Source: UBA6016 sp041915365 (lineage in GTDB: Bacteria; Campylobacterota; Campylobacteria; Campylobacterales; UBA6016). From it: a stretch of DNA of 64,000 bases. This document shows, piece after piece, positions 33,136 through 40,509 of this stretch. The stretch covers positions 1 through 64,000 of the forward strand of contig JAYSBP010000006.1 in assembly GCA_041915365.1 (NCBI GenBank), written 5' to 3'. Both the position numbers and the translations under genes were made by a program. The first letter of the stretch is position 1. Each line of letters starts with the position of its first letter. Under the pieces are notes generated by a model, which made no database searches, was not told the DNA's origin, and saw only the letters and a program-made list of their open reading frames with translations.

Positions 33136-34311
33136 ATGAACTCAAATACGGACAAAACAACTTTTAAAATACTCGGTGCGGTTAGTGTTTCTCACTTCTT
33201 GAACGATGTTATGCAATCGCTTATAATAGCTATATACCCTCTTTTAAAGTCTGAATTTACGCTGAGCTTTACGCAGATAGGACTTATAACTCTTGCGTTT
33301 CAATTTACGGCTTCACTACTACAACCAGTGGTCGGGTTTTATACGGACAAACATCCAAAGCCGTATTCGTTATCTTTTGGGATGGCTTGCACTTTTAGCG
33401 GGCTTGTTTTGCTTGCTTTTGCGCCAAACTTCATTTCCGTTCTCGTTGCTGTTGCTATCATAGGGACAGGCTCATCGATATTTCATCCAGAATCATCTCG
33501 TATAGCGAGACTTGCATCAGGTGGCAGGCACGGTCTTGCTCAGTCCATCTTTCAAGTGGGTGGAAACGCAGGTACTGCCGTAGGGCCTTTGCTTGCGGCG
33601 TGGATAGTGCTTCCAAATGGTCAAAAAAGTATTGCGTGGATTGCGATTTTGGCGCTTTTTGGGATGGTGATACTAGCAGGTGTCGGCAACTGGTATAAGC
33701 AAAAGCAACACAATATGAAAAAAAGCGCTTTGCAGGCTTTGGACGCATTGCCTAAAAATAAAATTGTAATGGCATTGGCTGTTTTGTTTGCCCTTATGTT
33801 TTCAAAGTTTTTCTATCTTTCAAGTATCAATAGTTATTTGGTGTTTTATCTTATGCATACTTATGGCATCGGCACTATTGAGGCACAATATCATCTGTTT
33901 TACTTTTTGTTTGCCGTTGCTCTGGGTACCATATTTGGTGGGCCGATAGGCGATTATGTCGGTAGAAAACGGGTAATTTGGATTTCTATTTTGGGTGTTG
34001 CGCCATTCACGCTCGCTTTGCCTTATGTTGGGCTTTGGTCGTCGGCCATTCTTACCGTGATTATCGGTTTTATGCTGGCCTCTGCATTCCCTGCCATGGT
34101 CGTCTATGCCCAAGAGCTTATACCGGGCAAGATCGGCACTATTTCGGGATTATTTTTTGGAGTGGCGTTTGGTTTGGCAGGGATAGGAGCCGGCGTACTG
34201 GGCTTTCTAGCTGACCACATCGGTATTGCTGGTGTGTATGAGATATGCTCTTTTTTGCCGTTGCTTGGGCTTTTGGCTGTGCTATTGCCTGACGTACGGA
34301 GTCAAAAATGA
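33136..34311 (+). CDS. MFS transporter, fosmidomycin-resistance (Fsr) type
   Basis: A 391-residue 12-TM exporter. SHFLNDVMQSLIIAIYPLL and the FTASLLQPVVGFYTDKHPKPYSL segment identify the Fsr branch of the MFS; FHPESSRIARLASGGRHGLAQS (in part) is its central loop. ATG 33136 is taken, as the family starts there. Fsr proteins export fosmidomycin and some other drugs, but the natural substrate is unclear. It overlaps the next gene by 4 nt. Confidence 0.9.
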   Translation: MNSNTDKTTFKILGAVSVSHFLNDVMQSLIIAIYPLLKSEFTLSFTQIGLITLAFQFTASLLQPVVGFYTDKHPKPYSLSFGMACTFSGLVLLAFAPNFISVLVAVAIIGTGSSIFHPESSRIARLASGGRHGLAQSIFQVGGNAGTAVGPLLAAWIVLPNGQKSIAWIAILALFGMVILAGVGNWYKQKQHNMKKSALQALDALPKNKIVMALAVLFALMFSKFFYLSSINSYLVFYLMHTYGIGTIEAQYHLFYFLFAVALGTIFGGPIGDYVGRKRVIWISILGVAPFTLALPYVGLWSSAILTVIIGFMLASAFPAMVVYAQELIPGKIGTISGLFFGVAFGLAGIGAGVLGFLADHIGIAGVYEICSFLPLLGLLAVLLPDVRSQK

Positions 34312-34661
34312 CTTTTAAAGAATTAGATACGTATCTGCTATCAAAAAAAGGGGCTACATATGATTATCCATTTGACGTTTATGTCCGTGTATACCGTGTT
34401 TGCGGCAAGATATTTGCTCTTTTTGATGAGAGAAATAAGCCGATAGAGCTAAACCTCAAATGTAATCCGCTTTATGCGGAAGAGCTCAGATTGACTCACG
34501 AGTGCATAGAGGCTGGATATCATATGAATAAAAAACATTGGAATACGGTTACGATGGGTGGCGACGTAGATGATTTGGATATGGAGGAGCTTATAGACCA
34601 CTCGTACAATCTGGTTGTTGGCGGACTTAGCAAAAAATACAGAGACGAACTTTTGAACTAG
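34308..34661 (+). CDS. MmcQ/YjbR-family protein
   Basis: A 117-residue double-wing DNA-binding-like protein. LLSKKGATYDYPFDVYVRVYRVCGKIFALF, then IELNLKCNPLYAEELRLTHECIEAGYHMNKKHWNTVTM (parts given) are the MmcQ/YjbR landmarks. Its function is unestablished though the fold binds DNA in some cases. ATG overlaps the MFS stop. Its stop codon touches the sigma-54-like promoter of the next gene. Confidence 0.9.
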   Translation: MTFKELDTYLLSKKGATYDYPFDVYVRVYRVCGKIFALFDERNKPIELNLKCNPLYAEELRLTHECIEAGYHMNKKHWNTVTMGGDVDDLDMEELIDHSYNLVVGGLSKKYRDELLN

Positions 34662-34677
34662 GGAACTATTTTTGCTT
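34660..34677 (+). promoter_or_regulatory. Sigma-54-like promoter of Ser/Thr-rich gene C
   Basis: AGGGAACTATTTTTGCTT, with GG at 34662-34663, ten bases, GC at 34674-34675. GGAAC...TTTTTGCTT is the best match of the three to the campylobacterial sigma-54 consensus. The -12 GC is 32 nt before the ATG at 34707. It would also drive the LuxR gene. Confidence 0.6.
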
Positions 34678-34706
34678 GTGTATCAAAAAAGTTACCGGAG
34701 AGCAAT

Positions 34707-35141
34707 ATGAACGTATCACAAGCAAACTCTTATCTGTATACATCTTATGCGCAAAAAGCGGCAGCCGCTTCTAGCGCTACTAGCCAAAGCGAATCACAAA
34801 CGTCATCCTCCGATACGACAAGCGACGGGGTTACGAAATATGACTTTACGAATATCACTAGAGGCGATCTATTAAGTACTGTAAACAATCTAATCAAAAG
34901 CGGTCAAATGTCGCTTGACGAATCTTCGTCTCTTGTGCTGTTGATGGGGCCAAAAATAGGTCTTGACGGCTCAAATATAGATGCTTCCGATGAGAAAGTG
35001 GATGTTTTTTCAGCCCTCAAACAATCCATAGCTTTTAATAACTATACGGGTAATACGACGGCAAGCGAATATGATATGAAGGCGCTAAATTTCTTGCAAA
35101 AACTGCAAGGAAATATCTCAGGGCTTAATATAAAAGCCTAA
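34707..35141 (+). CDS. Ser/Thr-rich protein C with shared C-terminal tail
   Basis: A 144-residue protein: MNVSQANSYLYTSYAQK, then a Ser/Thr/Ala-rich stretch (20-50), then a structured part with DLLSTVNNLIKSGQMSLDES (about 56-75) and a tail NFLQKLQGNISGLNIKA. The tail aligns with FLTRYKGALAGGGLNISA of protein A. No Sec signal. GGAG is 6 nt before the ATG. It has a sigma-54-like promoter, and the LuxR gene begins 25 nt after it. An exported or flagellum-linked role is inferred only. Confidence 0.72.
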   Translation: MNVSQANSYLYTSYAQKAAAASSATSQSESQTSSSDTTSDGVTKYDFTNITRGDLLSTVNNLIKSGQMSLDESSSLVLLMGPKIGLDGSNIDASDEKVDVFSALKQSIAFNNYTGNTTASEYDMKALNFLQKLQGNISGLNIKA

Positions 35142-35166
35142 GAGAGCAAATAGCTGGGAAGAGCAA

Positions 35167-35925
35167 ATGAAGCTTGACGATTTTCAAGACGGTTTGCAAC
35201 GGTTTTCTGAAGTTTTGAGCGTAGAAGAGATTACTACTCTTTGCGATAGCTATTGTAAATTTTTTGGATTTGACACTTTCGTGTACGCTCTTCGTGTGCC
35301 GGAGTATTTTGCGAGCTCAAAGCTTGTAGTAGTGGACGGCTATCCTAGCAGTTGGGTGAATCACTATTTTGAACGCTCTTTTTATGAGATAGACCCAGTG
35401 ATGGAGTACTCGTCAAAGCATATAGTCCCGATAGAGTGGCACAATCTTCGTATCGACAAGGACTCAAGGCAAAAAGATATGATGAACGAGGCTAGAGCTT
35501 TTGGTGTCAAATCCGGCGTTACTATGCCTATACACAGTCCGCACGGGGAGCTTGGCGTGCTCTCTTTTGCACTCGATAGGGATGCGCCGTACTCAAATGA
35601 GGTTACGAGCTATAGCATGCCATATATTCAGCTCCTTGCCAGCTATACGCACGAGGCTCTTAGGCGGATATGCGGGCTTGTCGATGGTGACGACGGGCAG
35701 TATCTAACCCAAAGAGAAAAAGAGTGTCTCAAATGGGCGGCTGACGGCAAAAGTGCTTGGGAGATAGGCAATATTTTAAATATTTCAGAACGAACGGTCA
35801 ATTTTCATCTTAATAACATAGTCCAAAAACTAGGCGTCTCAAACCGTCAACATGCCGTCGCAAAAGCTACTCTAAAAGGCATTATCCAGCCAAACCCCTC
35901 AAATACCTGTCACATCTTACAGTAG
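35167..35925 (+). CDS. LuxR-type acyl-homoserine-lactone receptor (solo)
   Basis: A 252-residue LuxR protein with the autoinducer-binding domain (about 15-165) and a C-terminal LuxR helix-turn-helix (177-235: LTQREKECLKWAADGKS.WEIGNILNISERTVNFHL). The six AHL-binding landmarks of TraR are in place: Trp63, Tyr67, Asp76, Pro77, Trp91 and Gly117. No luxI-like synthase is in this window, so it is a solo here. It follows Ser-rich gene C by 25 nt and probably shares its sigma-54-like promoter. Such receptors are unusual for Campylobacterota, and transfer is likely. Confidence 0.92.
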   Translation: MKLDDFQDGLQRFSEVLSVEEITTLCDSYCKFFGFDTFVYALRVPEYFASSKLVVVDGYPSSWVNHYFERSFYEIDPVMEYSSKHIVPIEWHNLRIDKDSRQKDMMNEARAFGVKSGVTMPIHSPHGELGVLSFALDRDAPYSNEVTSYSMPYIQLLASYTHEALRRICGLVDGDDGQYLTQREKECLKWAADGKSAWEIGNILNISERTVNFHLNNIVQKLGVSNRQHAVAKATLKGIIQPNPSNTCHILQ

Positions 35926-35976
35926 ATATTTTCCACTCGATTGGCTATATTGTGCAAAAATAGAGGATGGCCGTAT

Positions 35977-37182
35977 ATGCAAAAAATATTTGCGCCTTTT
36001 GTTACCGTTTTGCTGCTTCAGAGTCATCTATTCGGTTTTGGCGCCGTGCTTCATTATCAAGGTGAGATTGATGACAGGGAGGCGTATTTTGCGGATGTTC
36101 GTGTGATTAAAAACCGTACTCCGCCAGATCAAATCATGGGCCCGACCGAAATCCATGAGATAGATGTGACCGCTGTCTATGAAAACTCGAAAAAGCCGGA
36201 ATTTGTCCATATGAAGCTCCAGTTTGAGTGCCAAAATTCATTTTCTATGAATATGGAGACTCATAAAATCACGGAAAATAAGAGTAAAGTCAAAACTACG
36301 GAGAGTGTAAAATTCAGAATTGGACAGGGGAGCTATAAACTTCGCCGTTCCGACCTACAATCAGAACCCTTGCCCGTGAGCGATTGGAAAATATCCGACG
36401 CGCCGATGCTCTTCAAGGCGGGCGCCATAGCCTGTAATGATATAGAGTTTGACAAGGCGCTACATGCGGCGATTAAAGGAAAAGATTTTGATTTTGACGG
36501 TTTTGGCAAGCGAATTAGCAAGCTAGGGTTACCGTCAGATATGCCTCTTATTGGGCAGACGTTGTCGCCTGAGTTTTTGGATTTTGCGTGGAGTGAGTTT
36601 TGGTGGGATAAGGTCAGCGAAGGAAAACGCCCAGACCCTAGCGGTAAGTGGTCCAAAAAAGCTACAAAAGCCGATAAAGAGGCAGCAATCAAAAAAATAG
36701 AAGATATGCAAAAGCAGATAAGCCCGCAAGTTGAAGCGGCAAAAAAGAGTCTGCTTGAGGGGATTAAAAAAAGCCAATCTCAGAGGAAAGCCGATTTGGA
36801 GGCTGCCAAAAATGCTGACAAGCACCCTGACGGTTCGAAGATGAACAAATATGAGGCTAAGCTAGCGAATGTTTTTCGAGGTGAGAGCGAAGATAAAGTC
36901 GTAGAGTATATGGGAAACCCACGGTTTAACCAAGCCGGCAATACACGCTTCCTACGCTACACAAAATCATGGGAAAAACAGGGCGTGACTGTTTATGGTT
37001 CACAGGGGGTTATTGGTGGAGACCCTGGTGGTTATGCTGAATGTTTTGCCGAATTTAGTCTCAAACAAGACGAACAAGGTGTGTGGCGAGTTAATGATAT
37101 TTTAGTTAAGGCTGATTATGAAGGCTCTGGGCTTGGGCGTGCCTCGCTCTTGTGTCAAGACATTCTAAAAGGCAAAAGATAA
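35977..37182 (+). CDS. Exported protein of unknown function
   Basis: A 401-residue periplasmic protein: signal peptide MQKIFAPFVTVLLLQSHLFGFG; an N-terminal beta-rich domain (25-165, YQGEIDDREAYFADVRVI, FECQNSFSMNMET); a Lys-rich coiled-coil-like stretch (about 230-300); and a C-terminal part opening VFRGESEDKVVEYMGNPRF, which resembles the SmpA/OmlA-type (f-GxsedkVv..G.P) entry seen in outer-membrane-assembly lipoproteins. No catalytic motif. GAGG precedes the ATG. It lies 51 bp after luxR and just before another exported unknown. Confidence 0.75.
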   Translation: MQKIFAPFVTVLLLQSHLFGFGAVLHYQGEIDDREAYFADVRVIKNRTPPDQIMGPTEIHEIDVTAVYENSKKPEFVHMKLQFECQNSFSMNMETHKITENKSKVKTTESVKFRIGQGSYKLRRSDLQSEPLPVSDWKISDAPMLFKAGAIACNDIEFDKALHAAIKGKDFDFDGFGKRISKLGLPSDMPLIGQTLSPEFLDFAWSEFWWDKVSEGKRPDPSGKWSKKATKADKEAAIKKIEDMQKQISPQVEAAKKSLLEGIKKSQSQRKADLEAAKNADKHPDGSKMNKYEAKLANVFRGESEDKVVEYMGNPRFNQAGNTRFLRYTKSWEKQGVTVYGSQGVIGGDPGGYAECFAEFSLKQDEQGVWRVNDILVKADYEGSGLGRASLLCQDILKGKR

Positions 37183-37205
37183 TCACGATAAAAGGAGAAA
37201 ACAAT

Positions 37206-37913
37206 ATGATTAAAACCGCAATTTTAACTAGCGCATTTATAGCAGTTACTATGTCTTGTCCAGTTTGGGCTGGGGCTGAGAGTGAATCGTTTGATGTGCT
37301 AGGCTCGGTAATGGATAAGACAAAAAAAGAGATAAACGCAAAAACAATCCTCAAAGGCAACAAAGCCGAGGCTGAGAGGTTTAGAGAGAAGATAATCAAA
37401 GGTTGGTGGGAGTTTATGCAGGGTAACTCCAAAGCAAAATCCGGCGAGTATTGTATGGCTACGTTTTTGCAGGCTAAGCGTGATTCGCAAGCTGGGCGTG
37501 TCGACGCATTCAAAGACGGTACGGTCGTAATGCTCTCCGGCCCTGGTGGGAGCTATCGTGGTGCATTGTTGGGATTTATGCCGCTTGACGATGCAAATGA
37601 CTACCCGAAAGCCAAAAGCGGACAACCTGTTATGATGACTCTAAAGCAAGGCAATGAAGCTCCAGTGACGCTAAATGCGATATATATGACCGTCGGGAAG
37701 ACGTCTAGGCCGATGATTGCTTTTGCCGTTCCTAATATCCAAGCGCTGATGGCTGGGATGGAAGATAATTGGAGTTTTGAGGTAATCTATCAAGGCAAAA
37801 CCATCGCTAGTGCCAATTGGCACTCAGGATTAAAAGCTCGTGAAGAGCTAAAGCTATGTCTAGAGGGAAAACCGTTTGACAACAAAAGCCACCTAAAAGA
37901 CCATATAAAATAA
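37206..37913 (+). CDS. Exported protein of unknown function
   Basis: A 235-residue protein with a signal peptide (MIKTAILTSAFIAVTMSCPVWA). Residues 55-110 include GWWEFMQGNSKAKSGEYCMATFLQA; the rest is beta-rich (GGSYRGALLGFMPLDD). No known family is recognised. Two mature cysteines (about 82 and 218) could pair. AAAAGGAGA gives a strong ribosome site. Position suggests a unit with the previous secreted gene and the following lipoprotein. Confidence 0.75.
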   Translation: MIKTAILTSAFIAVTMSCPVWAGAESESFDVLGSVMDKTKKEINAKTILKGNKAEAERFREKIIKGWWEFMQGNSKAKSGEYCMATFLQAKRDSQAGRVDAFKDGTVVMLSGPGGSYRGALLGFMPLDDANDYPKAKSGQPVMMTLKQGNEAPVTLNAIYMTVGKTSRPMIAFAVPNIQALMAGMEDNWSFEVIYQGKTIASANWHSGLKAREELKLCLEGKPFDNKSHLKDHIK

Positions 37914-37921
37914 GGGCTCGA

Positions 37922-38706
37922 ATGAAGATAGCCATACTGTCAGTCTTTGTCTTGTGTGTCTTTGGCGGTTGCGCTACTGTCGGTAAAACTGATATTTACA
38001 TCCAAGAAGGTGGCAAAAAAACAGAGTATCTACTGCTTGAAAACAATGCCTCCAAAGCGACCGTAGTATTTGAAAATGGGCTTGCCGGCAAGATGGACTT
38101 GTGGGGTAAGGTGACTAAGCCCATTTCAAAGGACGTGACGATTTTTGCATACAATAGAGCCGGATACGGCGATAGCGATGTCGTAGATACGCCAAGAGAC
38201 GGCGAGCATATAGCCTCAGAGCTTCGCAAGCTACTAGCAGCAAAAGGTCTGAAGCCTCCATATATTTTGGTTGGGCACTCCGTGGGTGGGCTGTATATGC
38301 AGTATTTTGCGAGACGATATCCAGATGAAGTGAACGCTTTGATTTTGGTAGATTCTACACATCCAAAACAATTTATCGGCTACGGTTCTCCTGATAACTG
38401 GCCTTTTTGGTTTCGTTTTTATTTGATTTGACGCTCAATGATATGCAAGAAAAAGAGTTTGAGCTAATCAACAAAACAGGTGCGGATGTGCTTGCCTTGC
38501 CTACCTTTGAGAAAAAAGTGATTGTTATCAGCGCATTAAAACCGATGAGCGACAAGTCAAAATTATCAGATTATGCCAATATGCTAAGAAAAGACATAGC
38601 CGCTTTGTATCCACATTCAAAACAGATTTGGGCAGATAGCGGGCACGTAATACCGCTTGAAAAACCAGATGTAATAATAGATGCGATAAGGGACGTCTTC
38701 AAATAA
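37922..38706 (+). pseudogene. Alpha/beta-hydrolase lipoprotein, frameshifted
   Basis: The first frame (37922-38431) has a lipoprotein signal with lipobox FGGC (Cys16), an oxyanion region FENGLAGKMD, and the nucleophile GHSVGG (about 117-122). It then ends at a TGA 6 codons after a T5 run at 38403-38407. The other frame (from about 38407) continues with FLFDLTLNDMQ to a C-terminus containing the catalytic His in DSGHVIPLEKPD. Joined, the two give a full hydrolase of ~260 residues. A 1-nt change near 38403-38420 explains it: either a true recent pseudogene or a sequencing error. Confidence 0.85.
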
Positions 38707-38743
38707 ACTTATTTTTTATATTCATTGTTCTATTCTATCCGTT

Positions 38744-39670
38744 ATGAAAAATAAAAAACAAAAATGCAAATATTTTACCAATGAGTATGATGCGGCCAAA
38801 AATCATAGTTTTTTCAAAGTGCTAAAGTGGCGTTTGACGTACAAAAACCCACAGCAGCAGGAGTTTGAGAGCGATGATTTTGCCCCAAAAGTAATAGAAG
38901 GAGTCGCTCCGGACAAGAGCGGCGACAAGCTAATCTGGCTCGGGCATGCCAGCTTTGTCATAGACCTTGGCGGCAAGAGGCTTCTTATCGACCCGTGCCT
39001 TACTCAGCCTCCGACAATGAAGAGGCGGACGAAGCTTCCGTTTGAAATCGGTGATATAAATCCAGATTTATTGCTCGTCTCTCACGGGCACTACGACCAT
39101 TTTGACATCGACACTATCGCCGCACTAGGGGTTGCGCCGACCGCCATCATGCCAAGCGGACTAAGTAGATATACCAAAAAGCTACAGATAAAATGCTTTG
39201 AGATGACATGGAATCAAAAGACTATGTTTGAGGGCATAGAGATAGTATTTTTGCCTGCATACCATTGGCATAGCAGATATGGTTTTGACAAAAACAGGGC
39301 TCTGTGGGGGAGTTTTTTGATTCGCTACAAAGGCAAGCAGATATATTTTTGCGGCGATAGCGGATACAATACGCACTTTTCAAAAATAAGAGAAGAGTAT
39401 GGTGATATGGATATTTGCATAATGCCTGTCGGCGCATACAAGCCTGATTTTATCATGAAGCATAGCCACATGAACCCGCAAGAGTCGATGCAGGCCTTTA
39501 GGGACCTTGGCGGTAAGGTATTTGTCCCTATGCACTACGGTACTTTTGTCCTATCCGCCGAGCCTATAAGTGAGGGAATACGTATGGCAAGAGCTGCCGA
39601 TGTCGAGCATACTCTGGGCGGAGAGCTAAGAGAGCTTGACATAGGCGAGATAATGGAGATTGGAAAATAA
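38744..39670 (+). CDS. UlaG-like/NAPE-PLD-like MBL-fold metallohydrolase
   Basis: A 308-residue metallo-beta-lactamase-fold enzyme. The metal motif is SHGHYDHFD (HxHxDH), with a later His in CIMPVGAYKP region and MHYGTF near the C-terminus; GHASFVIDLGGKRLLIDPCL is the usual opening strand pair. It resembles N-acylphosphatidylethanolamine phospholipase D and UlaG-type enzymes (LIWLGHASF). No signal peptide. The ABC ATPase gene starts 3 nt after its stop. Confidence 0.9.
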   Translation: MKNKKQKCKYFTNEYDAAKNHSFFKVLKWRLTYKNPQQQEFESDDFAPKVIEGVAPDKSGDKLIWLGHASFVIDLGGKRLLIDPCLTQPPTMKRRTKLPFEIGDINPDLLLVSHGHYDHFDIDTIAALGVAPTAIMPSGLSRYTKKLQIKCFEMTWNQKTMFEGIEIVFLPAYHWHSRYGFDKNRALWGSFLIRYKGKQIYFCGDSGYNTHFSKIREEYGDMDICIMPVGAYKPDFIMKHSHMNPQESMQAFRDLGGKVFVPMHYGTFVLSAEPISEGIRMARAADVEHTLGGELRELDIGEIMEIGK

Positions 39671-39673
39671 TAT

Positions 39674-40471
39674 ATGTCGCAAAAAGTAGCTGAATTTAAA
39701 AACCTATATGTGAGCTATGGTGATGGCAATGTACTTCAGGGCGTGAGCCTAGATATAGATGAGTTAGAGCATACGGCGATACTGGGGGCGAACGGGAGCG
39801 GTAAGTCTACGCTCATCAAGCTCTTTTCAAACGATATTTATCCGAGAATTCTTGAAGGCTCGTCAAAAAAGATGTTTGGGCAGGAGAGGTGGAGTATCTT
39901 TGAGCTCAAAAGACACCTTGGCATCATCACAAACGATTTTCACTACTACGCCCAAAATATGGCTCCAAATATCAGCTGTTTTGAGCTTGTGGTGTCGTCG
40001 TTTTTTAGCTCTATCGGTATGCATGACCACCAAGAATATACGGACGAGATGAGAGATGACGCCGCAAAAGCGATACAAAAAGTCGGTATCACGCATCTAG
40101 CGGCAAAACAGCTTTGCGAGATGTCTACAGGTGAGCTGCGAAAATGCCTAATAGCTAGGGCTTTGGCGCTAAATCCAAAAGCCTTACTTCTTGATGAGCC
40201 GACGGTTGGGCTTGACATCAAAGCGCAACTTGAGTTTTTAGAGACTATTAGAGCTCTCGCCAAAGAAAAGACGATAATTATCATCACACACCACATTGAA
40301 GAGATTTTCCCAGAAATCAAAAAAGTAGCGCTCCTAAAAGAGGGGAAAATACTAAAATGCGATACAAAAGAGCGGACGCTAACGGGTGAAAATCTATCCG
40401 AGACGTTTGGGGTGTCCATAGAGGTCGGACTTGATGGCGATAGGTACTACATAAAAAAAATACAAGCGTAA
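39674..40471 (+). CDS. Orphan ABC ATPase (YlmA/ModF-like)
   Basis: A 265-residue ABC ATP-binding protein. Walker A is GANGSGKST (about 36-44), signature MSTGELRKCLIARAL (a degenerate LSGGQ), Walker B ALLLDEP, D loop GLD, switch His in ITHHIEEI. No permease or binding protein is near. Length and the MSTGE signature recall YlmA-like ATPases of unknown role. It may form a unit with the metallohydrolase gene (3 bp gap). The next gene, a large kinase, has its own -10 box. Confidence 0.88.
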   Translation: MSQKVAEFKNLYVSYGDGNVLQGVSLDIDELEHTAILGANGSGKSTLIKLFSNDIYPRILEGSSKKMFGQERWSIFELKRHLGIITNDFHYYAQNMAPNISCFELVVSSFFSSIGMHDHQEYTDEMRDDAAKAIQKVGITHLAAKQLCEMSTGELRKCLIARALALNPKALLLDEPTVGLDIKAQLEFLETIRALAKEKTIIIITHHIEEIFPEIKKVALLKEGKILKCDTKERTLTGENLSETFGVSIEVGLDGDRYYIKKIQA

Positions 40472-40482
40472 AAAAATAGTGA

Positions 40483-40488
40483 TACAAT
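40483..40488 (+). promoter_or_regulatory. -10 box (TACAAT) for the giant hybrid kinase
   Basis: TACAAT lies 22 nt before the kinase ATG (40510), right after the ABC ATPase stop; GGGGTG is the ribosome-binding site. Confidence 0.45.
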
Positions 40489-40509
40489 AGTCGCAAAAAT
40501 TGGGGTGTC

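Noticed and set aside
35941..35976. GG...GC before the 35977 gene as a sigma-54 promoter
   Set aside because: GGCTATATTGTGC has nine bases between GG and GC, not ten, and no TTGC.
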